A stretch of 64,000 nucleotides of DNA from CAVZQN01 sp963837395 (GTDB taxonomy: Bacteria; Acidobacteriota; HRBIN11; JAKEFK01). Position 1 is the first letter of the stretch. Every line of letters begins with the position of its first letter. The notes under the pieces were generated by a model. The model ran no database searches, was not told where the DNA came from, and saw only the letters and a list, made by a program, of their open reading frames with translations. The position numbers were made by a program, and so were the translations under genes. The stretch is from positions 930,001 through 994,000 of the forward strand of contig CAWINI010000003.1 of NCBI GenBank assembly GCA_963837395.1, read 5' to 3'. This document shows positions 16,903-25,896 of this stretch, in pieces.

Positions 16903-19470
16903 ATGCCTGCGAAAAAAACTGTTTCTAAACCCCGGTCAACAAAAGTTGATAATAAGGCAGTCATTAAAAAAACTAATCCTTCCGGAACAGCTCGAAAGAA
17001 TAATAAAATTTCCGCAAAGCCGTTCCAGGAATCTTTAAAGAAACATCTGCTCTACACTATGGCAAAGGATCAGTACTCAGCAACTAATCTTGATTTATAT
17101 AAAAGCATTTCGCTAGCGGTAAAAGATCTGCTTGTAAAACGGTGGATCCGAACTCAACAAACATATTACGAAGTCGATGCAAAACGTGTGTACTATTTGT
17201 CGCTTGAATTTTTGATGGGACGCGCGCTTGGCAATAATCTGATCAATCTTGGATTATACGAACAATGCGCGCAAGAGCTCCGCGAAATGGGATATGAACT
17301 TGAACAATTACAAGAATTGGAATGGGATGCAGGTCTTGGAAACGGCGGTCTAGGCCGGCTTGCGGCCTGCTTTCTTGATTCGATGGCCACGATGCAATTA
17401 CCGGCCTACGGTTACGGCATCCGTTATGAATATGGAATTTTCTTCCAACACATCCGTGATGGATATCAAGTTGAAACGCCGGATAACTGGCTGAGATATG
17501 GAAACGTTTGGGAAATCGATCGCCCTGAATATTTGTACAACGTAAAATATTACGGCAACGTGATTCAATCAACCGGCACGGATGGCAAACTCAACAGTGA
17601 ATGGATCGACACTCAAGATGTGATGGCCATGGCATATGACATTCCAATTCCTGGATATGGCAACAATACAGTCAATAACCTGCGATTATGGGCTGCAAAA
17701 TCTACGCGGGAATTCGACTTTGAATATTTTAATCACGGCGATTACATCAAGGCAGTTCAAGATAAACAAAAAACAGAAACGATTTCCAAAGTTCTTTACC
17801 CCAATGACAATGTCGTCCAAGGAAAGGAACTTCGATTAAAACAGGAATACTTTTTTGTATCAGCAACATTGCAAGATGTAATCAGGCGTTACAAAAAAGC
17901 TCACCCGAATTTTTCTCAATTCCCGGAAAAAGTTGCAATTCAACTCAATGATACACATCCAGCGATCGCAATTCCGGAACTGATGCGCATCCTGATTGAT
18001 TTGAATGGACTGTCCTGGGATGACGCCTGGAGAATTACTACGGCAACTTTCGGTTATACCAATCATACAATTCTTCCTGAAGCTCTCGAAAAATGGCCGG
18101 TATCAATGATCGAAACTCTTTTGCCGCGACATATGCAAATCATTTATGAAATCAACCAACGTTTTTTAAACGATATTACAAAAAAATATCCTGGTGATAA
18201 TGATCGATTACGGCGCATGTCTTTGATCGAAGAGGGGTCTGAACGAATGGTTCGAATGGCACATCTTGCAGTCGTTGGAAGTCATTCCGTAAATGGTGTC
18301 GCCGAACTACATACCAGTTTGATCAGGACAATCTTATTCAAAGATTTCAATGAATTTTATCCGGATCGTTTTAACAACAAGACGAACGGCATTACGCAAA
18401 GAAGATGGTCGCGGTTATGTAATCAAAAACTTGCGGAGTTAATTACTGGAAAGATTGGTGAAGGTTGGATTACAGATTTATATCAGCTCAAAAAGCTAAC
18501 CGAGTTTGCAGATGATTCAGCATTTCGCGCTGAATGGCGCGCAGTAAAAGCAAACAACAAGGAAAATCTTGCAGCATATATTTCCAGCCTCACTGGCGTA
18601 AAAGTAAATCTGGATTCCATATTCGACATTCAGGTGAAACGCATCCATGAATACAAGCGTCAGTTGTTAAATTGCCTGCATGCGATCCATCTTTACAATC
18701 AGATCAAACAAAATCCGGAAGCTTCATTCGTTCCCAGAACGATAATTTTTGCAGGGAAAGCGGCTCCTGGATATTTCATTGCGAAGTTAATCATTAAACT
18801 GATCAACTCAGTTGCAGATGTAATCAATCGTGATCCGGATTTAAACAATCTTCTGAAAGTTGTATTTCTGCCAAACTATTGCGTTTCTATGGCTGAAAAG
18901 ATCATGCCTGGCGCGGATTTATCCGAACAGATTTCAACCGCCGGTATGGAAGCTTCAGGAACCGGCAACATGAAGTTTGCACTAAACGGAGCATTAACGA
19001 TCGGTACTCTGGATGGAGCGAACATCGAAATTAAGGAAGAAGTTGGTAATGAAAACATTTTTATTTTCGGCTTGAAAGCGGATGAAGTCTTGAATTTGAA
19101 AAAGAGTGGATATAATCCGCGGGAATATTATGAACGGAATGCCGATTTAAAAAAGGTCACCGATATGATCGCTAACGGATTCTTTTCACCATGGAATCCC
19201 CAATTATTCAAGCCAATTATCGATTCCTTAATGAGCACCGACAATTTCATGCTTTTTGCAGATTTTGAGGCATATGTTAAATGCCAATCTGTTGTATCTC
19301 AAAATTTCACAAACATTGAAGATTGGACACGCAAATCCATCCTGAACGTTGCCAATACCGGGAAATTTTCCAGCGATCGAGCAATCGGCGAGTACGCAAA
19401 AGATATTTGGAACGTTAAATCAGTGCCGATTGAGCTTGAACCGGAAGCTCCACTGAAGCTGGTGAAATAA
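16903..19470 (+). CDS. glgP: glycogen/starch alpha-glucan phosphorylase
   Basis: An 855-residue GT35 phosphorylase that releases glucose 1-phosphate from glycogen. The catalytic body begins near residue 45 (HLLYTMAKDQYSATNLDLY), with RVYYLSLEFLMGR, GNGGLGRLAACFLDS, the active-site KVFLPNYCVSMAEKIMPGAD block and the PLP lysine motif EASGTGNMKFALNG. The first 40 residues are a Lys/Ser/Thr-rich extension (PAKKTVSKPRSTK) not found in most family members and probably disordered. It is co-transcribed with pfkA, 3 bases upstream, so glycogen breakdown and glycolytic commitment are expressed together. Confidence 0.95.
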   Translation: MPAKKTVSKPRSTKVDNKAVIKKTNPSGTARKNNKISAKPFQESLKKHLLYTMAKDQYSATNLDLYKSISLAVKDLLVKRWIRTQQTYYEVDAKRVYYLSLEFLMGRALGNNLINLGLYEQCAQELREMGYELEQLQELEWDAGLGNGGLGRLAACFLDSMATMQLPAYGYGIRYEYGIFFQHIRDGYQVETPDNWLRYGNVWEIDRPEYLYNVKYYGNVIQSTGTDGKLNSEWIDTQDVMAMAYDIPIPGYGNNTVNNLRLWAAKSTREFDFEYFNHGDYIKAVQDKQKTETISKVLYPNDNVVQGKELRLKQEYFFVSATLQDVIRRYKKAHPNFSQFPEKVAIQLNDTHPAIAIPELMRILIDLNGLSWDDAWRITTATFGYTNHTILPEALEKWPVSMIETLLPRHMQIIYEINQRFLNDITKKYPGDNDRLRRMSLIEEGSERMVRMAHLAVVGSHSVNGVAELHTSLIRTILFKDFNEFYPDRFNNKTNGITQRRWSRLCNQKLAELITGKIGEGWITDLYQLKKLTEFADDSAFRAEWRAVKANNKENLAAYISSLTGVKVNLDSIFDIQVKRIHEYKRQLLNCLHAIHLYNQIKQNPEASFVPRTIIFAGKAAPGYFIAKLIIKLINSVADVINRDPDLNNLLKVVFLPNYCVSMAEKIMPGADLSEQISTAGMEASGTGNMKFALNGALTIGTLDGANIEIKEEVGNENIFIFGLKADEVLNLKKSGYNPREYYERNADLKKVTDMIANGFFSPWNPQLFKPIIDSLMSTDNFMLFADFEAYVKCQSVVSQNFTNIEDWTRKSILNVANTGKFSSDRAIGEYAKDIWNVKSVPIELEPEAPLKLVK

Positions 19471-19497
19471 CTTCCGCCATACTTCAACACCAGCTGC

Positions 19498-20660
19498 ATG
19501 AATCGCAAACCACACATTGTTCATATCATCGCATCGCTCCATTCAGGCGGAGTTCAAAGTGTGGTTCTTGGATTGGCCAAAAGCAAATCGCTTTCATCAT
19601 TTAAGCATTCCGTTGTTTGTATGTATGAAAGGTTCGGTAACGTTGCACAGGACTTCGTAGATGCAGGAGTTGAAATCCATGAATGTATTCTGCCTTTTAC
19701 AAAATGGCCGAATATTCCATACAGGTTAAGAAATTTACCTACACCTTTATTCAAATTGCAATTTCGTTCAATGCTGGGTCGGTTGCTAAAAAACATTAAG
19801 GCCGAAATTGTTCATACTCATGCTCCAGCGTTTATTGATGCACAGGCGCAAGCAGTTCAAAACAATAATTTGCCATGGGTTTGGACCGATTCATGGTTTT
19901 TTTAATCACAAACCAAAAGATATCCGCGAATGGAAAACTGCAATCGATCTGGTGCGCAATAAACAATCACATGTCACAACAGTTTCAGAAACGTCAAAAT
20001 CAGATTTAGTTAAAAAGAAAATCTTCAACAACGGCGATATTGATGTAATTTATCCGGGGACTGAACCTTCAGAATCAAAAACGCAAATTCGAAATGGACA
20101 GATGGAGAAAGAAATTTGGAATTCAACCCGAAGCACTCGTTTTTGGATCTGTTGGACGCGTTTCAGATGAAAAAGGTTTTGATATTGCATTAAAAGCTAC
20201 TTCCCTGCTGGAACGAAAACTTCCACATTCGTTTTTCTTGATTCTCGGAGATGGTGAGTCAAGAGCATCACTCGAATCAGAAGTGAATCGGTTAGGCCTG
20301 CAGAATCGATTTTTCATTTTGGGATTTGACAATCACCCATTGCAGTTTTTGCAGGAACTGGATGTCTTTGTATTTCCATCACGGCTGGAAGCATTTGGTT
20401 TAGCTTTAGTTGAAGCAATGTCGTTGGGGTTGCCATGCATTGCCACAGATGTTGTCGGAACCAAAGAGATAATAAATGAAACTGCTGGAATGTTGATCCG
20501 ATCGGAAGATCCCAATGCTTTGGCTGATGCAATGTTAGCGATGGCTACCGCCAGTTTTCGGAGTAGTTTTTCCGGTGGGCCGGATATTGCGAAACATTTT
20601 ACGCACGAAATTTGTGCGGCAAATTATTTAAAGGTGTACGAAAAATTGTTGAGATTATAG
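19498..20660 (+). CDS. GT4-family glycosyltransferase (two +1 frameshifts)
   Basis: The gene is spread over three overlapping frames that join into a 387-residue GT-B enzyme. Piece 1 has HIIASLHSGGVQSVVLGLAK (N-terminal Rossmann, acceptor side), piece 2 HGFFNHKPKDIREW and VTTVSETSKSDL, piece 3 FGSVGRVSDEKGFDIALKA, then VFVFPSRLEAFGLALVEAM with the donor-binding E-x7-E, and the tail KHFTHEICAANYLKVYEKL. Joining needs removal of a G at 19888 (GGACC[G]ATT, giving VWTIHGFF) and a G at 20111 (AAA[G]AAATTT, giving KKFGIQPEA). Then 1161 bases are an exact frame. It follows glgP by 27 bases, so a role in glucan or polysaccharide synthesis is possible. Confidence 0.85.
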
Positions 20661-21503
20661 TGCTTGCAACACCGAAATTACATAGCCACCATCACGATCT
20701 TCCGGATCGCCTGATTGTTCATAAACATCCAGCATCACAGAAGATCGGAAGTACATACTTTTGATCAAACGGAATTCGCGATGAATTTCAGTCTGTCCGA
20801 TCGAAGCCACCCACGCTGATTCTTCGAATAGCGTAGTGGTTTGATCAATTTCATCCCATTGATTGCGAGGCGCATTTGCATACTCAACATGAAACCAGAG
20901 TCCACCTTTTTTTAAGATTTGATGGATATTCGAAGTGATCGCTCTTGCATCCAACATTTCATCCATGCATTCATCCGCTTGATAATCTGATTCAACTTCA
21001 TTCCACTTTGCCAAAAATTTTGCAACTTTCATAGTTAATGGATCTGTGTTGATTACTTTCCGCACTAGCCGGCGTTCCTTGCTATTGATGGTTATATTTG
21101 GAAAAAGAAACAGTACGACGTCCGCCTCTTGTTTACGCAAACTAAAGTTAGGAAGCGGTGAATGGATGAATCGGATGATTGAATCATTCAATCCAGCTTG
21201 GTGCAATGCTGACTTAGCCAGAGATAGCATTTTTTTTGAACCATCGATTGCAATGATTTTCGTTTCAGGAAATCGAGTTGCAAGACTTTTTAGAATTGCG
21301 CCATTGCCGCAGGCGTAGTCAACAATAACTTTTGGTGAAATGATTCCAGCGTCAAGCAATACCTGATGCATTTTCGAAGAAATGTTTCGATAAGCGCGGC
21401 GATGAGCTGGATCATTCGATTTCTCCAGCCACCAATCTGCAAGAAATCCTTCGAAAGCAGCAGAACCTTTTACAAATTCTTTGTCAAAATCGATTGAGTG
21501 CAT
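20655..21503 (-). CDS. class I SAM-dependent methyltransferase
   Basis: A 282-residue protein with a Rossmann methyltransferase core: motif I VIVDYACGNGAILKSLA (about 59-75), acidic end of strand 2 IAIDGSKKML, and VVLFLFPNITIN as motif II. The C-terminal part (FHVEYANAPRNQW, FRLIKSMYFRSSVMLDVYEQ) is less conserved. Substrate unknown. The N-terminal AFEGFLADWWLEKSNDPAHRRAYR resembles small-molecule methyltransferases. It converges on the glycosyltransferase gene with a 6-base overlap, and lies 9 bases downstream of the APC permease, so it may be the second gene of that unit. Confidence 0.82.
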   Translation of the reverse strand: MHSIDFDKEFVKGSAAFEGFLADWWLEKSNDPAHRRAYRNISSKMHQVLLDAGIISPKVIVDYACGNGAILKSLATRFPETKIIAIDGSKKMLSLAKSALHQAGLNDSIIRFIHSPLPNFSLRKQEADVVLFLFPNITINSKERRLVRKVINTDPLTMKVAKFLAKWNEVESDYQADECMDEMLDARAITSNIHQILKKGGLWFHVEYANAPRNQWDEIDQTTTLFEESAWVASIGQTEIHREFRLIKSMYFRSSVMLDVYEQSGDPEDRDGGYVISVLQAL

Positions 21504-21512
21504 CCGTTCGAA

Positions 21513-22844
21513 TTAACCTCTTTGTTGAACTGTTGAACCTCTGCGCCAAATCAAATAAGCAGGAACTCCAGTCAATACAATTCCGATGCCGACCAAAGCA
21601 CTGCGCGTATCAGCTGCAATTGTATTGATTACAAGCGCGGCAGATGCAAGCACAAAAAGAATTGGAGTCAATGGATATCCGGGCGTACTGTAAGGAAGCT
21701 TCAATCCTGGATTTCTTTTTCTATAAACGAACACACAAGCGCCACCGAGTCCATAAAAAATCCATCCTGCAAAGATTACATATGTAAGCAATTGTTGAAA
21801 TGTTCCAGTTGCGGCCAATATCGCTGACCAGACTCCCATTGAAATGATCGCAACCGCTGGAGTGTGAAATTTCGGATGAACTTCAGCGAGTTTTCGGAAG
21901 AAGAGGCGGTCTTCCGCCATCGCATAAAATACTCTTGGTGCTGTCAGGATTGTTGAATTTTCTGCGCTAAAAATGGAAACCAGAATTGCAAGCGAAAGTA
22001 ATTTGGAAGCTCCTGGTCCAATTACTGCTGAGATCGAATTGGAAGCAATTGCTTCCATTCCTGTAGAACCTTTCACCCCAAGCGCTGCAATGTATGCAAA
22101 ATTTGCTAACAGATAAAGAGAAATCAATGCAAGTAGCCCAATAAAAAATGCGCGTGGAAAATTTCGCTGCGGATTAATGACTTCTGCCGCATTGTATGTT
22201 GCATATTGCCATCCTTCATATGCCCAAAGAACACTGATCATCGCAAGGCCGAATGCAGATAAATGGGATGCACTAAAATTTGCAGGCCAAAGATCCGGAC
22301 CTGAAAGATTCTGATAACCTTTTCCAAGCCATAGCAAAACAACACTCATTAAAATGATTGCTGTAACTTTAATGATGGTGGTCCAATTTTGAAGATCTGC
22401 GCTTTGTCGAACTCCACGAACGTTGATCACAGTAAGCACAATGATGGTGCCGATGGAAATCAGCTTTGACACCACGTGATCTACAGGAATGATTTGACCG
22501 AGATAAGTAGAAAATGCGACGGCAAGAGTTGCTGTGCTTCCACTTCCAATTACAAAAAAGGTTGTCCAGCCAAAAAGGAAGGCTGCAAGCGGACCAAAAC
22601 AATCACGGATGTAGACGTACAATCCGCCGGCTTCCGGACGAAATGCGCTGAGTTCACCATATGCAAGGCCGCCAACCAACGATAACAATCCACCGAAAAT
22701 CCATACCAGCATTGCAAGGATCAGTGAACCATCAACTTGTTTCAGCACAACACCCGGAACCAGAAAGATTCCAGAACCGATTACGGAGCAAACAACCAAT
22801 ACGGTGAGGTCCCACAGTGTTAATGTGCGAACAAGCTGCGCCAT
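21513..22844 (-). CDS. APC-superfamily amino acid permease
   Basis: A 443-residue inner-membrane transporter with about 12 helices. The first helix has the APC sodium/proton-type unwound substrate motif VVCSVIGSGIFLVPG, helix 3 region GGLYVYIRDCFGPLAAFLFGW, and helix 6 ISVLWAYEGWQYATYNAAEVINPQRNFPRA. The arrangement is closest to the L-type (LAT) branch, which exchanges neutral amino acids. There is no partner heavy chain in bacteria. It starts at ATG 22844; the next gene upstream on this strand is the subtilase, whose stop is 42 bases away across a border repeat. Confidence 0.9.
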   Translation of the reverse strand: MAQLVRTLTLWDLTVLVVCSVIGSGIFLVPGVVLKQVDGSLILAMLVWIFGGLLSLVGGLAYGELSAFRPEAGGLYVYIRDCFGPLAAFLFGWTTFFVIGSGSTATLAVAFSTYLGQIIPVDHVVSKLISIGTIIVLTVINVRGVRQSADLQNWTTIIKVTAIILMSVVLLWLGKGYQNLSGPDLWPANFSASHLSAFGLAMISVLWAYEGWQYATYNAAEVINPQRNFPRAFFIGLLALISLYLLANFAYIAALGVKGSTGMEAIASNSISAVIGPGASKLLSLAILVSIFSAENSTILTAPRVFYAMAEDRLFFRKLAEVHPKFHTPAVAIISMGVWSAILAATGTFQQLLTYVIFAGWIFYGLGGACVFVYRKRNPGLKLPYSTPGYPLTPILFVLASAALVINTIAADTRSALVGIGIVLTGVPAYLIWRRGSTVQQRG

Positions 22845-22863
22845 TGTTGCAACTATTCTACAT

Positions 22864-22884
22864 ACTTTGTGACTTTGTGGTTAA
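22864..22884. repeat. border repeat, AACCACAAAG type
   Basis: On the minus strand, directly after the subtilase stop, the sequence reads TTAACCACAAAGTCACAAAG. The same word, slightly varied, recurs at many gene ends in this window (see 49122, 51144, 24512). Confidence 0.6.
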
Positions 22885-22886
22885 TT

Positions 22887-24506
22887 CTATTCGGTTATGG
22901 TGAGGATGCTGTTGAAGAAGCCGTTAGCATCAGGAGCTTTATGCGGGTTGGCCGGATCATCAAGCCACCGGCTATCATCTAACAAAAATTTATAGAAATA
23001 TCGTCCTGGTGGTAAAGCGGGATTAACAGCTTTCCAAACACCGTGTTCAATCCGTTCCGCTTCAACAGGATCCTTCCAATCATTCCAACTTCCAAATAGC
23101 TGAACTTTTGCAGCGGATGGATCATACAGATAAAAATGCAGAAATCCATTCCGTTTGCGCGGAGGCAATTGCTGACCGAGATGAATAATATCGGGACGTC
23201 TCCAAACGGCAAATGCTACAGCCTGACCCGCTTCCAAAACTCCGGAACCTTGTCGCTCATGCGGCGCACCTGGAATTGGAACGGCGGAGGCTTTCAAAAG
23301 TGCACGAATCTGTTTTGGATCCAGTTCCGGATTTGCTTCCAACATACATGCAATAACGCTGGAAGTAAGTGGCGCTGCGAAGCTGGTACCATCAACATGT
23401 TGATAATGAGGCGTTACCAATTTTTGCGCTGCCATTCTTTCGTTCACACTGGTATCACCTTCTGCTCTTTTTGCAAAAAGCTCCGCAGCTTCATTTGCAG
23501 TTGGTGTGCCGGGCAACATCGGTGCTGCAACCCAAATGCTGGGCGCAACCAATTCAGGTTTTGTAGCTCCATGCATGGTTTGACCATAATTGCTATGCCA
23601 CAATTCCATTTCGTGATGATCAAAAACATTTTTGTCATCAATTCCACCGATTGTTAAAGCAAGCGGCGCAGTAGCTGGAGGCACTAACATTCGATGACCT
23701 TCATTTCCTGCAGCGCAAACAACTGCAATGCTTTGATGTATTAATCTTTGCACAGCCTCATCCAATGGATTTCCAACCGTAACGCGATCGCGATCTCCAC
23801 CAACTGAGATATTTACAATTTGGACTCCGAGTTTCTTTGCGTTTCGGATCAGCCAGCGAAGAGCTCTAAGAATGCTTTCATTGTTAATCTTCCCTGCGCC
23901 TGTTCGTAGAATTTGAATCAATACAAGTTCAGCATCACTAGCGAGTCCGCGATACAGTCCATGACTTAACCAACCGTTTCCTGCTGCAACACCGCTGGTC
24001 ATCAATCCATGCCACTGATAAGGCTCGCGATCATCCCAACCAGGCCATTTTGGAATTTGATCCGGCGTAAAACGACGACTTCGGGTTCGAGGCAAACTGA
24101 CATCCACCCATGCTTTAATTCGATTGTGTGGCTGAATCAAATCGGGATGCGGATAAAATCCACTATCAATAAATGCAATTGTAATTCCTCTCCCGGTAAA
24201 ACGTGGATCTGCATGCAGCCGCAATGGGGTTGGCAATGCACCAAATGCTGCTTCCGCATCCAACGGCCAAACCGATTGAATCCCATCATGCAATGCAGCT
24301 TCGCCTTCCTTCAGCAAAGTGATTAACAAAGCCTCTTGCACACAAGCTGGACACGCTCCATCCAATCGATGCCAGCCCGGATGCCGTTTTTCAATTTCTG
24401 CTAGAACTTCCGGATCCATCCAGCGTGCTTCAGATAGCACTTTGTCCGAAATCGGCCGCTTACATAGCGGGCAGGACTTTTCTTGATCGTTCATTACGAT
24501 GCACAT
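22887..24506 (-). CDS. cytosolic S8 subtilase with zinc-hook N-terminus and glycogen-binding (CBM48-like) C-terminus
   Basis: A 539-residue protein without signal peptide. The N-terminus has two Cys pairs (CPLC, 12-15; CPAC, 52-55) that probably bind zinc. The subtilisin domain is complete: Asp114 in IAFIDSGFYPHPDL, His166 in YQWHGLMTSGVAAGN, Asn268 in CAAGNEG and Ser375 in DGTSFAAPLTSSVIA. Residues 455-539 form an E-set/CBM48 fold (VQLFGSWNDWKDP, GRYFYKFLLDDSRWLDDP) as in AMPK-beta and isoamylases, which bind glycogen. A protease tethered to glycogen is suggested; note the glycogen phosphorylase gene nearby. The start may be the ATG at 24494 instead of 24506. The divergent M16 gene begins 64 bases away. 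Confidence 0.88.
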   Translation of the reverse strand: MCIVMNDQEKSCPLCKRPISDKVLSEARWMDPEVLAEIEKRHPGWHRLDGACPACVQEALLITLLKEGEAALHDGIQSVWPLDAEAAFGALPTPLRLHADPRFTGRGITIAFIDSGFYPHPDLIQPHNRIKAWVDVSLPRTRSRRFTPDQIPKWPGWDDREPYQWHGLMTSGVAAGNGWLSHGLYRGLASDAELVLIQILRTGAGKINNESILRALRWLIRNAKKLGVQIVNISVGGDRDRVTVGNPLDEAVQRLIHQSIAVVCAAGNEGHRMLVPPATAPLALTIGGIDDKNVFDHHEMELWHSNYGQTMHGATKPELVAPSIWVAAPMLPGTPTANEAAELFAKRAEGDTSVNERMAAQKLVTPHYQHVDGTSFAAPLTSSVIACMLEANPELDPKQIRALLKASAVPIPGAPHERQGSGVLEAGQAVAFAVWRRPDIIHLGQQLPPRKRNGFLHFYLYDPSAAKVQLFGSWNDWKDPVEAERIEHGVWKAVNPALPPGRYFYKFLLDDSRWLDDPANPHKAPDANGFFNSILTITE

Positions 24507-24511
24507 TATAT

Positions 24512-24529
24512 CTCTGTGTCTTAGTGGTA
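24512..24529. repeat. border repeat, ACTAAGACACAGAG type
   Basis: The minus strand reads ACCACTAAGACACAGAGA immediately upstream of the subtilase start, and the plus strand copy lies in the leader of the M16 gene. It is a variant of the border word seen at 22864, 49122 and 51144. Confidence 0.55.
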
Positions 24530-24570
24530 AAATACGGGTTTTGTTTTCCTATCTTATTAATGAGGTTCGC

Positions 24571-25896
24571 ATGGTTAAAATGTTTGTTCTTCTGAGTCTG
24601 CTATTAATTTTTGCCGTCACCGTTTCCGCGCAGTCCTTTTTTCCGTATAAATATGAAGAAACTACGCTGGACAATGGGCTGAAGGTAATCACCATTCCTA
24701 TGAAAAACTCCGGCCTTGTTTCCTACTTCACGATTGTCAGAGCGGGCAGTCGTGATGAGGTTGAACCGGGAAAAAGTGGTTTTGCTCATTTCTTTGAACA
24801 CATCATGTTTCGCGGTACGAAAAAATATTCTGCAGAACAATACAATGAATTCATACAGGAAATGGGCGCTGATACTAACGCATCAACATTCGATGACAAA
24901 ACAATTTATTACCTGCATTTTCCTACTCGCTATTTAGAAAAGGTCATTGAATTACAAGCAGATAAGTTCATGAATACGACTTACAGTAAGGAAGATTTTC
25001 AGACTGAAGCGAAAGCAATCTTAGGTGAGTACAACAAGAACTTTGCAAATCCTTTTTTTCAGATGGAAGAACGCCTGCGTGATACGGCATTCGAAAAATC
25101 GACGTACAAACATACGGCAATGGGATTTTTGAAAGATATTCAAGACATGCCCAACCAATATGAATACAGTTTGCAATTTTTTAATCGCTTCTACCGTCCC
25201 GAAAATTCCATCATTTTGATCACCGGGAATTTTGATTCTGCACAAGCACTCATACTGATCAAAAAATATTATGCAGATTGGAAGACAGGTGCGCACAAAA
25301 CCGTGAACCTCGAAGAACCTTCGCAAACAAAAGAAAAACGAGCGGAAGTAAAATATCCAGGAAACACACTTCCCATTATAGGAATTACTTACAAGGCACC
25401 CGCATTTTCTCCGGAAAATAAAGATTTTGCCGCGCTCTTTTTGTTATCTCGCCTGGTATTTGGCGAAACATCCGAACTTTATAAAAAGCTTGTGCTTGAT
25501 GAGCAAACTGTGGATGTGTTGCAGCCGAATGTTGAACCTCATCGCAATCCATATCTGTTCACAGTGTATGTGCGATTGAAAAACGAAAAAGATTTACAGA
25601 ACGTTGAAACAACGATTACTCAGGCTCTGGAGAAATTCAAATCAAGTCCTCCGGACGCAAAACGGCTGAGTGATCTGAAATCAAATTTGAAATATGGATT
25701 CTTAATGGGAATGGACACAAGCAGGAATACGGCGACTAACTTAACTCAGTATTTAGCCTTGACACAAGACATAAAAGGAATTGATAAGACTTTTCAGACC
25801 CTTGATTCCATTACGCCCGAAGAAATCCAGCAAGCCGCCACGAAATACCTGTCAACCGAAAACCGCACGTTAGTAACTCTTACAGGTGGGAAATAA
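24571..25896 (+). CDS. M16 zinc peptidase (active subunit), exported
   Basis: A 441-residue protein. I choose the ATG at 24571 because GAGG lies at 24562-24565 and the product then starts with a clean signal peptide (MFVLLSLLLIFAVTVSAQ); an upstream in-frame start would precede it with a non-signal leader. The inverted zinc motif HFFEH is at 73-77 and Glu153 lies exactly 76 residues later, as in active M16 enzymes. The four-strand sandwich motifs (FTIVRAGSRDE, GETSELYKKLV) are present. It overlaps the second M16 gene by one base (TAATG). The two should form the usual active/inactive periplasmic heterodimer that degrades peptides. Confidence 0.93.
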   Translation: MVKMFVLLSLLLIFAVTVSAQSFFPYKYEETTLDNGLKVITIPMKNSGLVSYFTIVRAGSRDEVEPGKSGFAHFFEHIMFRGTKKYSAEQYNEFIQEMGADTNASTFDDKTIYYLHFPTRYLEKVIELQADKFMNTTYSKEDFQTEAKAILGEYNKNFANPFFQMEERLRDTAFEKSTYKHTAMGFLKDIQDMPNQYEYSLQFFNRFYRPENSIILITGNFDSAQALILIKKYYADWKTGAHKTVNLEEPSQTKEKRAEVKYPGNTLPIIGITYKAPAFSPENKDFAALFLLSRLVFGETSELYKKLVLDEQTVDVLQPNVEPHRNPYLFTVYVRLKNEKDLQNVETTITQALEKFKSSPPDAKRLSDLKSNLKYGFLMGMDTSRNTATNLTQYLALTQDIKGIDKTFQTLDSITPEEIQQAATKYLSTENRTLVTLTGGK

